From: Apostichopus japonicus
Lineage: Eukaryota; Echinodermata; Holothuroidea; Aspidochirotida; Stichopodidae
Reading direction: 5' to 3'
Length of the DNA: 64,000 nt
NCBI RefSeq assembly: GCF_037975245.1
Contig: NC_092573.1
Location: 25,137,265-25,201,264, forward strand
The stretch's first letter is position 1; each line of letters opens with the position of its first letter. This document shows positions 25,491 to 37,400 of this stretch, piece after piece. The notes beneath the pieces were generated by a model. That model was not told the origin of the DNA. It worked only from the letters and a program-made list of their open reading frames with translations, and did no database searches. The position numbers were made by a program, and so were the translations under genes.

Positions 25491-26930
25491 TGATGTGTTC
25501 TTGTCACAGGCATAACTGAAAGTTTCAGAAAGGAATATACTGGACCATCGTGTGAGGATGAGAGGATAACCCAAATATCTTAAAGGTTGGAGGGGTGAGT
25601 GAGGTACACATCTTGTTGTTGTTGACTTTTAACAGCTACCTCAATTGAGTGCCATGTGGGGTGAATCTTGGAATGAATAGGTGAAAGATTTAGAAACTGA
25701 TGATGTATTGAAAGTAAGGAATTGGTGCTGCTTTTTTGTTTGTTTTCTTGATCAGTGTCCAATTATTCATGGAATGTGCCATCATTGGCATCCTTATAGC
25801 TCCTGTACATACTGTGGGGTTTGCATGCTGTATTCAGCTTGATGAGTGTTATGTGTTCTGCACATACTGTGAGGTTTTCACCAAGGCTTATTCAGCTTGA
25901 TGAGTGTAATCTCATCAGTGTTCTGCACATACTGTGGGGTTTACACCAAGGCTTATTCAGCTTCTTATCTCATTAGTGTTCTGCACATACTGTGGGGTTT
26001 TCACCAAGGCTTATTCTGCTTAATGAGTGTCATCTCATCAGTGTTCTACACATACTGTGGGGTTTGCATCCAGGCTAATTCAGCTTGATGAGTGTTATCT
26101 CATTAGTGTTCTGTACATACTGTGGGATTTGCATGCTGTATTCAGCTTGATGAGTGTTATGTGTCTTGCACATACTAGCTGTGGGGTTTGCACCCAGGCT
26201 AATTCAGCTTGATGGGTGTTATCTCATTAGTGTTCTGTACATACTGTGGGGTTTGCATCCAGGATTATTCAGCTTGACGAATGTTATGAACAGCACTTGT
26301 GATATCATACATTATTTGGTAAGCCATATTGACCTGTATGCACCAAGAATGCAGAAGATCAAACTAGTGTACAAAATCAAAATTAAAAAGATTTTCCCCA
26401 CCTCAGGATTTAATTAGCTTATATAGCTGAAGCCATGTTAAAATGTTCAAGACAATATATTCAGTAAATGAAATATTTTTAGAATGACGATCAGCAGTTT
26501 TTATGAAACCTCATGTTTCTTAACATTCAGCTGTTCCTGACGACTGGTTGCTGTAGGGGATAAATTTGCTTCGATCTGGTGAGACGAGATAAATGCTTAA
26601 TGTTTCTATAATTGGCTTTCATAATCATCATTCCATTTCATGCACATATGTGTGCTGGGTACCAGAAATTTCAGGGTTAGGAGGAAAATACAATAAGCCT
26701 GCTTTATCCACTAAACATATACACCTTCATTCTGTTAAATGTTGATCAGAATGATGACTTTGTAACAACAGTCATTACAGATCTGCAACACTGTGGGATT
26801 GTTTAAGACATCCTCAACTTGCGAGACTTGTTTCACATGGTTACGTCAAGACTTTGAGGCATCACATGTTTGATGCAACAATGTACAAGTTTTTGTAAGT
26901 GATGGTAATAAAATAATTGGTTTACATTTC
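25491..26930 (+). other. putative 3' untranslated region of the Ly6-type gene
   Basis: Sequence after the stop codon has no convincing coding frame. The first clear AATAAA on this strand is at 26,907-26,912; ATTAAA near 26,383 is an earlier alternative. A minisatellite (25,795-26,285) lies inside. The extent is inferred from these signals only. Confidence 0.45.
25795..26285. repeat. minisatellite, about 60-bp unit, about 8 copies
   Basis: Units carry CACATACTGTGGGGTTTGCA, then AAGGCTTATTCAGCTTGATG and TATCTCATCAGTG. Spacing varies between about 54 and 67 bp because some units lack part of the motif. Small open frames in all plus-strand phases come from the repeat itself. Confidence 0.93.
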
Positions 26931-27229
26931 TCAACAAGAGGTCCACTGATGGTGTGTGATGAGAGAAGAAAATAACATTCCTAAACTGAAAACGATTTGG
27001 TGACATAAAGGGTAACGATCTTTAGCAGCATTTAATACTAAGCAAGCATGTTAAATTGTTGATTTCAAGAAAATGAGGAAAAAGATGGATAAGAAACAAA
27101 TAGAATCAACTGTTTTCTTGATATTTTCATGGGGTTGTGTTTCGTCTTTTTGCATAGACTCAAAGCGGGCATTTTTTTGTGAAAGCTTTAGTAGAAAGTT
27201 AAACAGAGGAGACTGAATGTACAAAGCTG

Positions 27230-30200
27230 CAACATTATATATTTCTAATCTTTATTTCAAACTGGATAAATGGATTATTCCATTAGTAAGGCACATACGC
27301 TGTAAATTTAGTAACAATATATGACAAAAACCATTAGCATATTTGAGAAGCATGCAGAAGAGAAACTTTCAATAATATACACCCTGTTAGATCATTCCAT
27401 TCATTTCAGAAATTCACAGCATCTCATAATAATAATAATAATAAAAAACACTTGTATCTTTAATGTTCAGCAACAGCATGCTCCCAGCAATGCTTTCAAA
27501 TGAAACCACTGTTCCATGCCTAAAACATATTTACAAACATATGGATTTTAAAATCCAAAAATGAGTTAAAACAATTATACAAACAACATTCATCAATGTA
27601 AATGAATTATGTCTTTAATTGGTTACAAGCTGTATAGAAAGTTGGTAGAAACAGTCCAAGTTTAGAGTAGTGGCATTTCAAATTCCCCAATTTAAAACCA
27701 TTTATACTTAAAGCACTCTTTTACATTTGTTCTGGCATTTTTAACCAACCTATCAAGTATTCCTTAAAATGAGATCATACTTAAAGACAGCTTTCTCAAT
27801 CCCCCCCCCCCCACCCCCTCTTCCACCATCCCCGTGCCAAAATAACTTTAAGTAGTAAACAAATGAATGATTTAAACTCATACATGCAAAATGTATACAA
27901 CACCATTTTTACCATTTGACACTTTCCATGCATTTAGTCATGCTTGACTAGTTATCAGCCAATTAACTGTACTGTTCTGGGATTTGTGTACTTTACCAAA
28001 CTTGCTAAGATGCTTTAACCGTTGAAGGTACATTGGGAAAGATTTGGTACAGTTAATTTTATAAATTGTATTGAAAACTGTTCAATGTTAAAATCCCCTA
28101 ACAATTTAGGTTATTTGCTTCACAACTCAAATTTCATTTCTCAAATCATGATGATATTGTCAAAAATGCTGCCTAAAATGTTTGTTTTATAAACCTACTA
28201 TTAGGAAAAGTGTCTGAGTGACAAAACCCATGATTACTGAATCAGACTCGTTAATTACCTGTTTAAAGATTTCATTTGGAGGATAACTTTAAAAGAATGT
28301 ATGAATTTGTAAACATTTTGTTGTTGTTGAGAGTCCTACTCCATATGGTTTCCAAAGTCGTCTACCAAATGCAAAAAAAAGAAGGCATTTCAGATGTAGT
28401 GGGACGACTATAGCAATGCTGCTACAGCAGCTTCTTATCTCAAGTATATACATTCCAAAGTGTCTGCATAAATCACCCCTGCCCTGGTGGCATGCCACAA
28501 TACCTACTCTTTGGCAAACTTGACTTAACTCTGAAAGACAAAAGGTGAGAAGGATATGACAATAATGGTGTCATTAATTGACAGAGAGGGAGAAACCAAT
28601 GGGCTTTTATTGGTTGTGCACTGATGCCCTTGATAGCTGTCAAAACTGTAAAAGTTTGTCACCCATGATGATGTCAAATAACATCAAAGTGTCAACTCTC
28701 TGTCTGTACCATGTGGTAGCTACTTCATCAGTGTTCCTCACCTGTCTGGCATTGCACATATCTAGTCTGTACAGTCTACGGGCAATATCTCCAAGTTTGA
28801 GACACAAACGGGATCAATATTTTATCACGAGAAATGAAAACACTCGCACGGTATATTTCAGTTATGTCTAGAAACAGATAATAGGCAGTTCCTGTTTCTC
28901 ATATCTGGTGCAAAGGGATACATCGGAAAGGATATCCACCAGTGAAAACGGGTTAAATTTGTACGCATTTGCTATAATTTCAATTATGTAGTATGGTATA
29001 ATCCACACATGACAGTCACAAACGTCGCAACATGTAACCACAAGCGATTGAAAAACCATGGCAATTATTGAAATTAAATTCACCCTGGACTAGAAAATTG
29101 AGGATGCAAAATGCTTACACAACACCTGTTTCCGGATGGGAAGACAAAGGGGTCCATGACTCCTTCGATGTGTTACACTTTTCTGACTGGGCAAAAGTTC
29201 ATTGACACAAACACAGGATACTTTCCAAGAAAGTCTACTCTGACATGAAGCCTAGTACCATAGCTTTCTTAGATCCAGCTACAATGGGTATTTAGGGTGA
29301 ATGCTAAGAAAAGATACAACAACAAAAAAGATAGCGATGGCTCAAACTGTGATCTTCAAGCTGTTTACCTGTGACAGGGTTTACAGGCTATGTTGATGTA
29401 AAAGAGTTAGAGGAATAATGCTCAAGATAACCTTTAATCTATGTGTCACAAATAGAAGGATGTCCGCCTACTGCTGAATCGGAACATGTGGTCAATTTGT
29501 AATGAAATAGTTAACTGTGTTCACCCCAGCAATAAGGTACTACTCATTGAGGGGAAAGGGAAAAAAAATGGAAATTTTTAAGAAAACAAAGGTTATGACC
29601 AAGAAAGGAAAGGGTGTGTAGAATAGTCCTTGCCGGGTGAGATGTGAAATTATAACAATGTAGGGTAATGGATGGTGACACCATTACCAGCTGTTACATT
29701 AAACAAGCAAGCAGAAAAAAATCAGTATCAAAAGGCTAAACAAGATCGACAGGAAACCAATGGCGTTCACCTGTTCAACCTCCAAGATTCCTGGCCGATT
29801 CAGGTATTTTCTGCACAAATCAGCCTGGATATGGTAATTGGATCAGGGGGGTAATAAAATACCACTGCATGGTTCCAATCAGACATGAACCAGCATTGCG
29901 ATCTCTATGACTGATAGATATATATATTACGAGCTGTCCAACTGATTCTATCTCACACCTGCATAACTCGCTGCCGACTACGATGACGACGAGGTTAATT
30001 ATCAACCGATCTTTATTTGTTTCTCTTAGCCTTCTTGTTTTAAGAGGTGGTTGACACCTTATTCTGAGGAGTTGGCAATGTTTATTGCTTACACAATGTT
30101 GTCAAGAAAGTCTCTACAAACCCCCCCCCAAAATATGTGAAATATTTATCTAAGAGATCTTATCAAGGAAAAAGAAAACTAAACTTGCTACTTCAGCAAA

Positions 30201-31434
30201 TAATTCTTGTTTTATGATTGAAGTTCTGAGAGTAGCTGAAAGGTCAGTGTAGTATCAATGTTAAATTAGCATGAGAAACACACACACACACACCTTAAAT
30301 AACTGCATGCCTCGGAACAAATGATGAAATATCAAAGGTCTCGTTTTCTCATTTCATCGGCTAAATGAAAGAGGATCGCTTCACCGATTGAATGATCCAC
30401 AATCCTACAGTGTCATGGGGTTCAGTGTTAGCATCACATGTTCCTGCTTGAGACGGCCTTCCAACATCAGAGTGTCTTAACGCTGCACTGAATTACTGAC
30501 TGTGGTTGTGTGAGGGAGGATTTATATCCAAATACTTGCAAAATATATAAAAGAATTGTCTAAAGAGACAACAAGATGGACTCCTAAAAGCACCAAGAAT
30601 CAAGGATGAAGACATCGCTACCTGTGGCTCACAAGATTCATATTTGTTTTCACCATTCCTCAAACCATCATACATATCTACATAGGTTCTGTTGTGATTT
30701 TTTTGGTTAAAAAAACAAGCCTACATTACCCCCTAAAAATGTGATGATACTGTAGGAAAATCCATCAACTTTCACCACCTGTCTCTTTGTTACAGACTTC
30801 ATGGGGTGAACTTATTCATTTTTAAAAACACACAAAGTTTACTTTGCAGAAATTACCCCCATGGATAGACGATGCTCCTTCAGAAGGAAATGAAGAGAAT
30901 ATTCAGTCCTCTCCTTGACCTCTCATTATAGACATTATAATATCTTACTTTAAAAAGAGTCGTTTCAGTTCTTGCGAGCGAGCGGCGCTACTCCATTTGA
31001 AGCAGTTGGCATCAGATTAGTACACAAACTTCACAACAGAAAGTCTTTTCGGTTTTAAAGGTATTGCAAAAACAATCAGCAAATAGAAGAATTCGCCTCT
31101 TTTAAGTCTACTTTTTTTTCTTTTCCAAGTCATCTTTGAAAAGGAGAGAATGTTTTTGGAAAAAGCTGTTTGGATTTAATGAGTATAAGTAGACCATAAA
31201 GACGACATATAGGGTAATAGTTAATGAATATAGCGTTAACTCCTTCTTGGAATCTGTTTAAGACTAAGGTAAATGTTTGATCTAGCCTTTGTTTGTATGT
31301 TCTAGCCTACTCTAATACTAAAGCTGCTATTGAACAGGAATGTAAAACAAATAATGGTACAGTAGCTGCTTCAGGAACAGGGTGAGCTGTTGCTGTTAGC
31401 AACAGAGCTCTCAGGCTGGCTTCCAGACGAATAA
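27230..31434 (-). other. putative 3' untranslated region / downstream flank of the minus-strand gene
   Basis: This is about 4.2 kb of mostly unique sequence left of the proposed stop codon at 31,435. Possible minus-strand AATAAA signals are seen as TTTATT at 27,251, 28,606 and 30,079, so the true 3' end is open. A poly-C tract lies at 27,801-27,812 and a (CA)n tract at 30,281-30,293. No convincing coding frame was found. An exon-like segment at about 30,612-30,687 is reported in the findings. Confidence 0.35.
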
Positions 31435-31478
31435 TTACTGGACTGGTGATGTTGGAACAAGAAGCGACTCATCCTCCT
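31435..31478 (-). CDS. proposed terminal exon of the Ser/Thr-Pro-rich gene
   Basis: A strong acceptor (TTTTCTTCTGATTCTTTACAG) precedes AGGAGGATGAG. In the phase required by the large exon, the split codon becomes GAG and the reading continues [13 protein letters not shown] to TAA. Acidic and SP content matches the rest of the protein. The junction spans a 9.96-kb intron, so an exon in between or another 3' end is possible. In another phase the same segment stays open for 35 codons, to TGA at 31,371. Confidence 0.5.
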
Positions 31479-34400
31479 CTGTAAAGAATCAGAAGAAAAC
31501 GATTTGACTACAAATACTGAGAAATGTTGTACAAGTGTTTAGCGAGAAAGTACAATAAATGGGAGAATTATTCTGAGAAGTCACAGACTAACAAATCTCT
31601 CAATGTGATGACAGTACACATAGCATTGTGCAGTACTCCACACATTACTGTTTACATCAACAGTGACCCTTAATGGCAGTACACATTAACTGGATTTAAA
31701 AACACATATATAGCAATTGTGTAGTACTCCACACATTACTGTTTACATCAACAGTGACCCTTGATAGCAGTACACATTAACTGGATTTACAACACATATA
31801 GCATTGTGCAGTACTCCACACATAACTGTTTACATCAACAGTGTCTCTTGAGGGCAGTACACATTAACTGGATTTACAACACATGTATAGCATTGTACAG
31901 TACTCCACACATTACTGTTTACATCAACAGTGACCTTTGATGGCAGTACACATTATCTGGATTTTACAACACATGTATAGCATTGTACAGTACTCCACAC
32001 ATTACTGTTTACATCAACAGTGACCCTTGATGGCAGCACACATTACCTGGATTTACAACACATATATAGCATTGTACAGTACTCCACACATTACTGTTTA
32101 CATCAACAGTGACCCTTAATGGCAGTACACATTAACTGGATTTACAACACATATAGCATTGTGCAGTACTCCACACATAACTGTTTATATCAACAGTGTC
32201 TCTTGAGGGCAGTACACATTAACTGGATTTACAACACATATATAGCATTGTACAGTACTCCACACATTACTGTTTACATCAACAGTGACCGTTGATGGCA
32301 GTACACATTAACTGGATTTTACAACACATGTATAGCATTGTACAGTACTCCACACATTACTGTTTACATCAACAGTGACCCTTGATGGCAGCACACATTA
32401 ACTGGATTTACAACACATATATAGCAATTGTGTAGTACTCCACACATTACTGTTTACATCAACAGTGACCTTTGATGGCAGTACACATTATCTGGATTTT
32501 ACAATACATATATAGCATTGTAAAGTACTCCACACATTACTGTTTACATCAACAGTGACCCTCGATGGCAGTACACATTAACTGGATTTACAACACATGT
32601 ATAGCAATTGTGTAGTACTCCACACATTACTGTTTACATCAACAGTGACCCTTGATGGCAGTACACATTAACTGGATTTACAACACATATATAGCATTGT
32701 ACAGTACTCCACACATTACTGTTTACTGTACATCAACAGTGTCTCTTGAGGCTAATATGCATACATATTTATCAAAGTGTAGTTAAAGGAGGAGGGGTGG
32801 GGAGGGGGTAGAACTTGTCAGTCCTTTCAAAATAAGGTTTTACGTCCACTTTACTATTTTACAGTGTCATCTAAAATGTATCATCAGTATTGCATTGTAA
32901 AAATGCTATGCAACTTTGTTACATATGTTCATATATGTGTCTGTTTTATGAACCATAGTAATTTATCCCAGTCAAACCTCGTAGCCTTCGAAACTGCTTC
33001 GCAAACATTGAAAACTAAATAATTCCCAATTATTCCCTGGAGTATGAAAACTCCACCTTGATATACACAATACCTTAAATTACTACACAACATGACATAT
33101 AACCCCAAATTTATCAAGCTATTAAAGATATCCCCACATTTATTAAATTCATGAATCCCCACCCCCAGCCCCTCCCCATATATCAAGATACAACTTTGCA
33201 TAATTTAAATGATAGTGTGCATTCAGCTAAGAACTAAGAGCAACCAGTATTTAGACATGTTCTCAGATTGTTAATTCTCCAATCTGAAAATTCATGAAGA
33301 AACTGGGACATCCATCCAGGAAGCTTTGAACAGCATAATCTTTGAAAACAAACACATGCTTCTTGGTGCTGATAGAATTCCCTTACACTTCAAGATTAAC
33401 AGTCACACATGGACTGATACATAAAATGAAATTCACAGCTGTCTGTAACAAGTTAACAACCATGTGACAAAAATGTTAAGAATGAAATAATGGAAGCAAC
33501 AAGATACATCAGAATCCATCGTAAACAAGGCAATAAAAGTACGACAATTAAACAGTGCCCTAACCGGGGAGGTAACCCTTGAGGGGAAAGCGGGGAGATT
33601 TAGCTACTATTTTAGGCAAAAGACCCCATACAATGGAATGCTTGGGACTCTAGTAGTCTGAGCTTATTGTAAATGTTTCAAATTGACTGGAAAACAAACA
33701 TCGTGCACCTGTATGGAGACACTAAAATGCTCTACTTTAAAAATACGTATCACAGTATGTGGTGTTGGCAGTTACTGTAGACTGACCTCTGTGATTCCTT
33801 TTGTCACAAGACAACTGAAACTTGGACAAGCATATGTACTGTACATCTGGTTTTACCAGAACATTCTTGAAGAAGGATTCAGAGTTTGAAGTCTCAAACA
33901 CTTTGCTTTATACTATTTTCCGGGAAGTTCTGTCATACATTCACTATTCTGTCAATAAATACTACTATGTCCAGTTTCTCATGCACATATATATTCAGGA
34001 AATTAGGTAGTAATTGTCTGAAGAAACATGATTAACAGGGTTTTTTTCTGGCTGCCTTTTCATATTTAAATTTTCACCCAATGTCCAGTAGCCTACTTCA
34101 TAATTCATGAGCGTTTCAAAAACAGCCAATGAGCAGGAAGCAAGTGTACTGCATGTGTAATCAACCTCTGTAGTATAGAACCACACATACTATACATGGA
34201 AAACAATCACAGTATATGTATGCAGCACACTTCATGCACAGACGACATTGCATATTATCTTTATTTTTATCTGTTTAGGACCAGTTTATTGCTTTATAGG
34301 TGCCTTTTAAAGTTTAATTGTTTTCAAAATTGAATTTTGATCCTTTCGTTTTTGATCCGTTAGACTGTCGTATAGGTTTTTCAATTTTTCATTTTAGGTT

Positions 34401-37400
34401 TAAATTCCTATTAGTTTCGATTCTTATAGTTTGACCATTTTCAAGAGTTTTGATTCATATTCCTTCAATCAGCTGCAATTCTTATTTTTCTTAATAGTTT
34501 GAATTCTTATTATCCTATTAAATTAATATGTGCAATTCATAGTATGGTATCCTTTTTGTGTATTTTCATGTATACTTTTTGTATTATTCTTATTCCATCT
34601 TATCATTGTATTGTCTTATTGCGAGCATTTAATTGCCCATTTTTGGTGCTTAATAAAGTTTATTTGAATTGAATTTGAATTGCCCACCCCAAAATGCGAG
34701 AGCAAAGTTAGAAGTCTGACATTCAAAGAGTGAGAATCGGAGAGGAAATTTTCAGATAATATTCGTTAAAGTTGGCCTGAGGTGCTAGCTCCGACATACA
34801 GGTGGCCAAATTATCTCTTGTCAAGTTAGTAGTTAGGGTTAGGTTACATTTGTGTCCGACCCTCTGACCTCAGTTGTGAATATTCATTGATTATTAACAG
34901 CGAAGCTATAATGAGTTTGCAAGATTTGAAAAAATTATGCCCTTATCATGCGTTTTTCATGACTTCAATGGAAGTCAGTCATATTAACGACTTGATCAGG
35001 CATTAACGGTAATGTGTGATTGATTCATGGCAATTTTGTCAGGGCTTACAAAATAAACACTGGTTCCTCCCAACTTCAACAAATTTAATGTTTTTTAATT
35101 CTTTCTAAGAATTGTTGTCGTTTGATCTAGGCCCAGCAAGGTGTTCCATCTGTAGGAACATCCATCTTGTTACTTTTTGGGGGGGAGGGGGACATTGTGT
35201 TGTTAATAAAAATGACCTCTACCCAGGGGGAACAACTTGCCAAAGAATTTATTAACTAAAATACCCAACATAAAAACACACAGTGCTTGGAAAATTTTTA
35301 ATTTGTAACTTTTCAGAAACATTTAGACTTGGTTGCATCTCAGTAACTATTTGATCTAGTTATATACAAAAAAATGTTTTATGAAAGAAGTGATCATCAG
35401 ATTTTTGGCATTTAGATCAAATGATCCAAGGTGTGGATCGAACTTAAAGCTTAACTGTCAGTCCAAGTTCCACACTCATCACAGCTTCCAGTGGAATTAA
35501 AGTCAGCATGATTTTCACAAGCCCGGCCTGTAGTGCCCAACACTATCTTCTCTTAAACTTTATAAATCAATATGAATGCTATGCGACATGGTAAATATTT
35601 TTGCAGAAAAACTGTCAGGTAAACACTGGCACGCAGAGAGTCACGTAAACAAATGTTTTTTTTTTAAAGGTTTGTACATAATTTCACCTTTTCTTTCCGA
35701 TTTGACTTGGGAATTTCATGTAAAGTTCATTTCCACATGATTTTAGGAATGCTTAGAAATATGTGTCTTTGTGGAATCTTGCATTACTTGAGAGCTGGGG
35801 ATGAAATGTTTAAGATATGGGTGGCATGACCCTTAAAATCACAATACTCTAGAAGTGATGTAAACACAAATTTAAATTCAAAACTTGAAAAACAGTGATA
35901 AATCATGGAGAGATGTTGCTATGAATCCTCTATCCAGCAATGCTCATATCCAAGTCACAAAGCTTGTACACAAGTTTCACAGTCAAACAGAATGATATGC
36001 AGTCATTTTCTACGGCTCAGAAAGGCAACAAACAGACACCCAGCTATTGAGGTAGCCTGCTGGGCATAACATACTGTACATAATACCAACAATGAAACGA
36101 GATATGATATACACCGCACTGGGAGAGAGAGAGATATATGTATGTATACAGGATTTATAGACACTTAAGCTAATGAGGTCTCAGAAATAACATACCATGG
36201 TGAAACACTAGACTGATAAACATAAATGTTCAAGTAGCTTCCGCAGCACAATTCAATCCAAGTTGGTAAGCCGGTGTGTGTATACAAAACTGGTTAAAGT
36301 GATAGTGCTAATTTGCCAATGAATGTTAGGTATCTTAATGCACTCAGGAAAGTTAATTTAACCAGTAACCTCTATAACACACTTGTTTCTGATTATGACC
36401 ACCTCATACATGAGAGGAAACGAGTGTGACGATTGACAGCGTGAGTAAAAGATACGAGCCTCTAAAAGTAATAAGCACCAACAATATGTCCCAAAGAGAA
36501 TTGAGAGTACCATGTAATGTACAATGTAATGTACTTAAGCATGTATGTATAGTACATACAGTGTAATTAGTAAGCATGTATGCATAGTACATACAATGTA
36601 ATGTAATAAGCATGTATGCATAGTACATGCAATGTAATAATCATGTATGCATAGTACATACAATATAATGTAATAAACATGTATGTATGGTACATACAGT
36701 GTAATGTAGTAAGCATACAGTATATGCATAGTACATACAATGTAATATAGTAAGTGTGTATGCATAGTACATAAAATGTTATGTAATAAGCATGTATGCA
36801 TAGTACATTCCATGTCATGTAGTTATCATGTATGCATAGTACATACAATGTAATGTACTTAAGCATGTATGCATTGTACGTACAATAAAATGTAGTAAGC
36901 ATGTATGTATAGTACATACAGTGTAATGTGGTAAGCATGTTAATAGTACATGCAATGTAATGTAATAAGCATGTATGGATAGTGCATGCAGTGTAATGTA
37001 ATAAGCATGTATGCATAGAACATACAATGTAATGTAATAAGCATGTATGTATAGTACATACAGTGTAATGTAGTAATCATGTATGAATAGTACATACAGT
37101 GTAATGCAGTAATCATGTATGCATAGTACATACAATGTAATGTAGTAATCATGTATGCATTGTACGTACAGTGTAATGCAGTAATCATGTATGCATTGTA
37201 CGTACAGTGTAATGTAGTAATAATGTATGCATAGTACATACAATGTAATGTAGTGTATGTATAGTACATACAGTGTAATGTAGTAAGCATGTATGTACAG
37301 TTTAGTACATACAGTGTAATTTAGTAAGCATGTATGCATGCTTAGTACATGTCAGTGACCATTATGTCAGTGCACTCTGCTGAGCACTGTTGGTTCATGT

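Noticed and set aside
36404-37339. Overlapping minus-strand open frames of 74 to 174 codons
   Set aside because: They are translations of a 37-bp minisatellite in several phases, with repeating Tyr/Met/His/Cys peptides and no domain.
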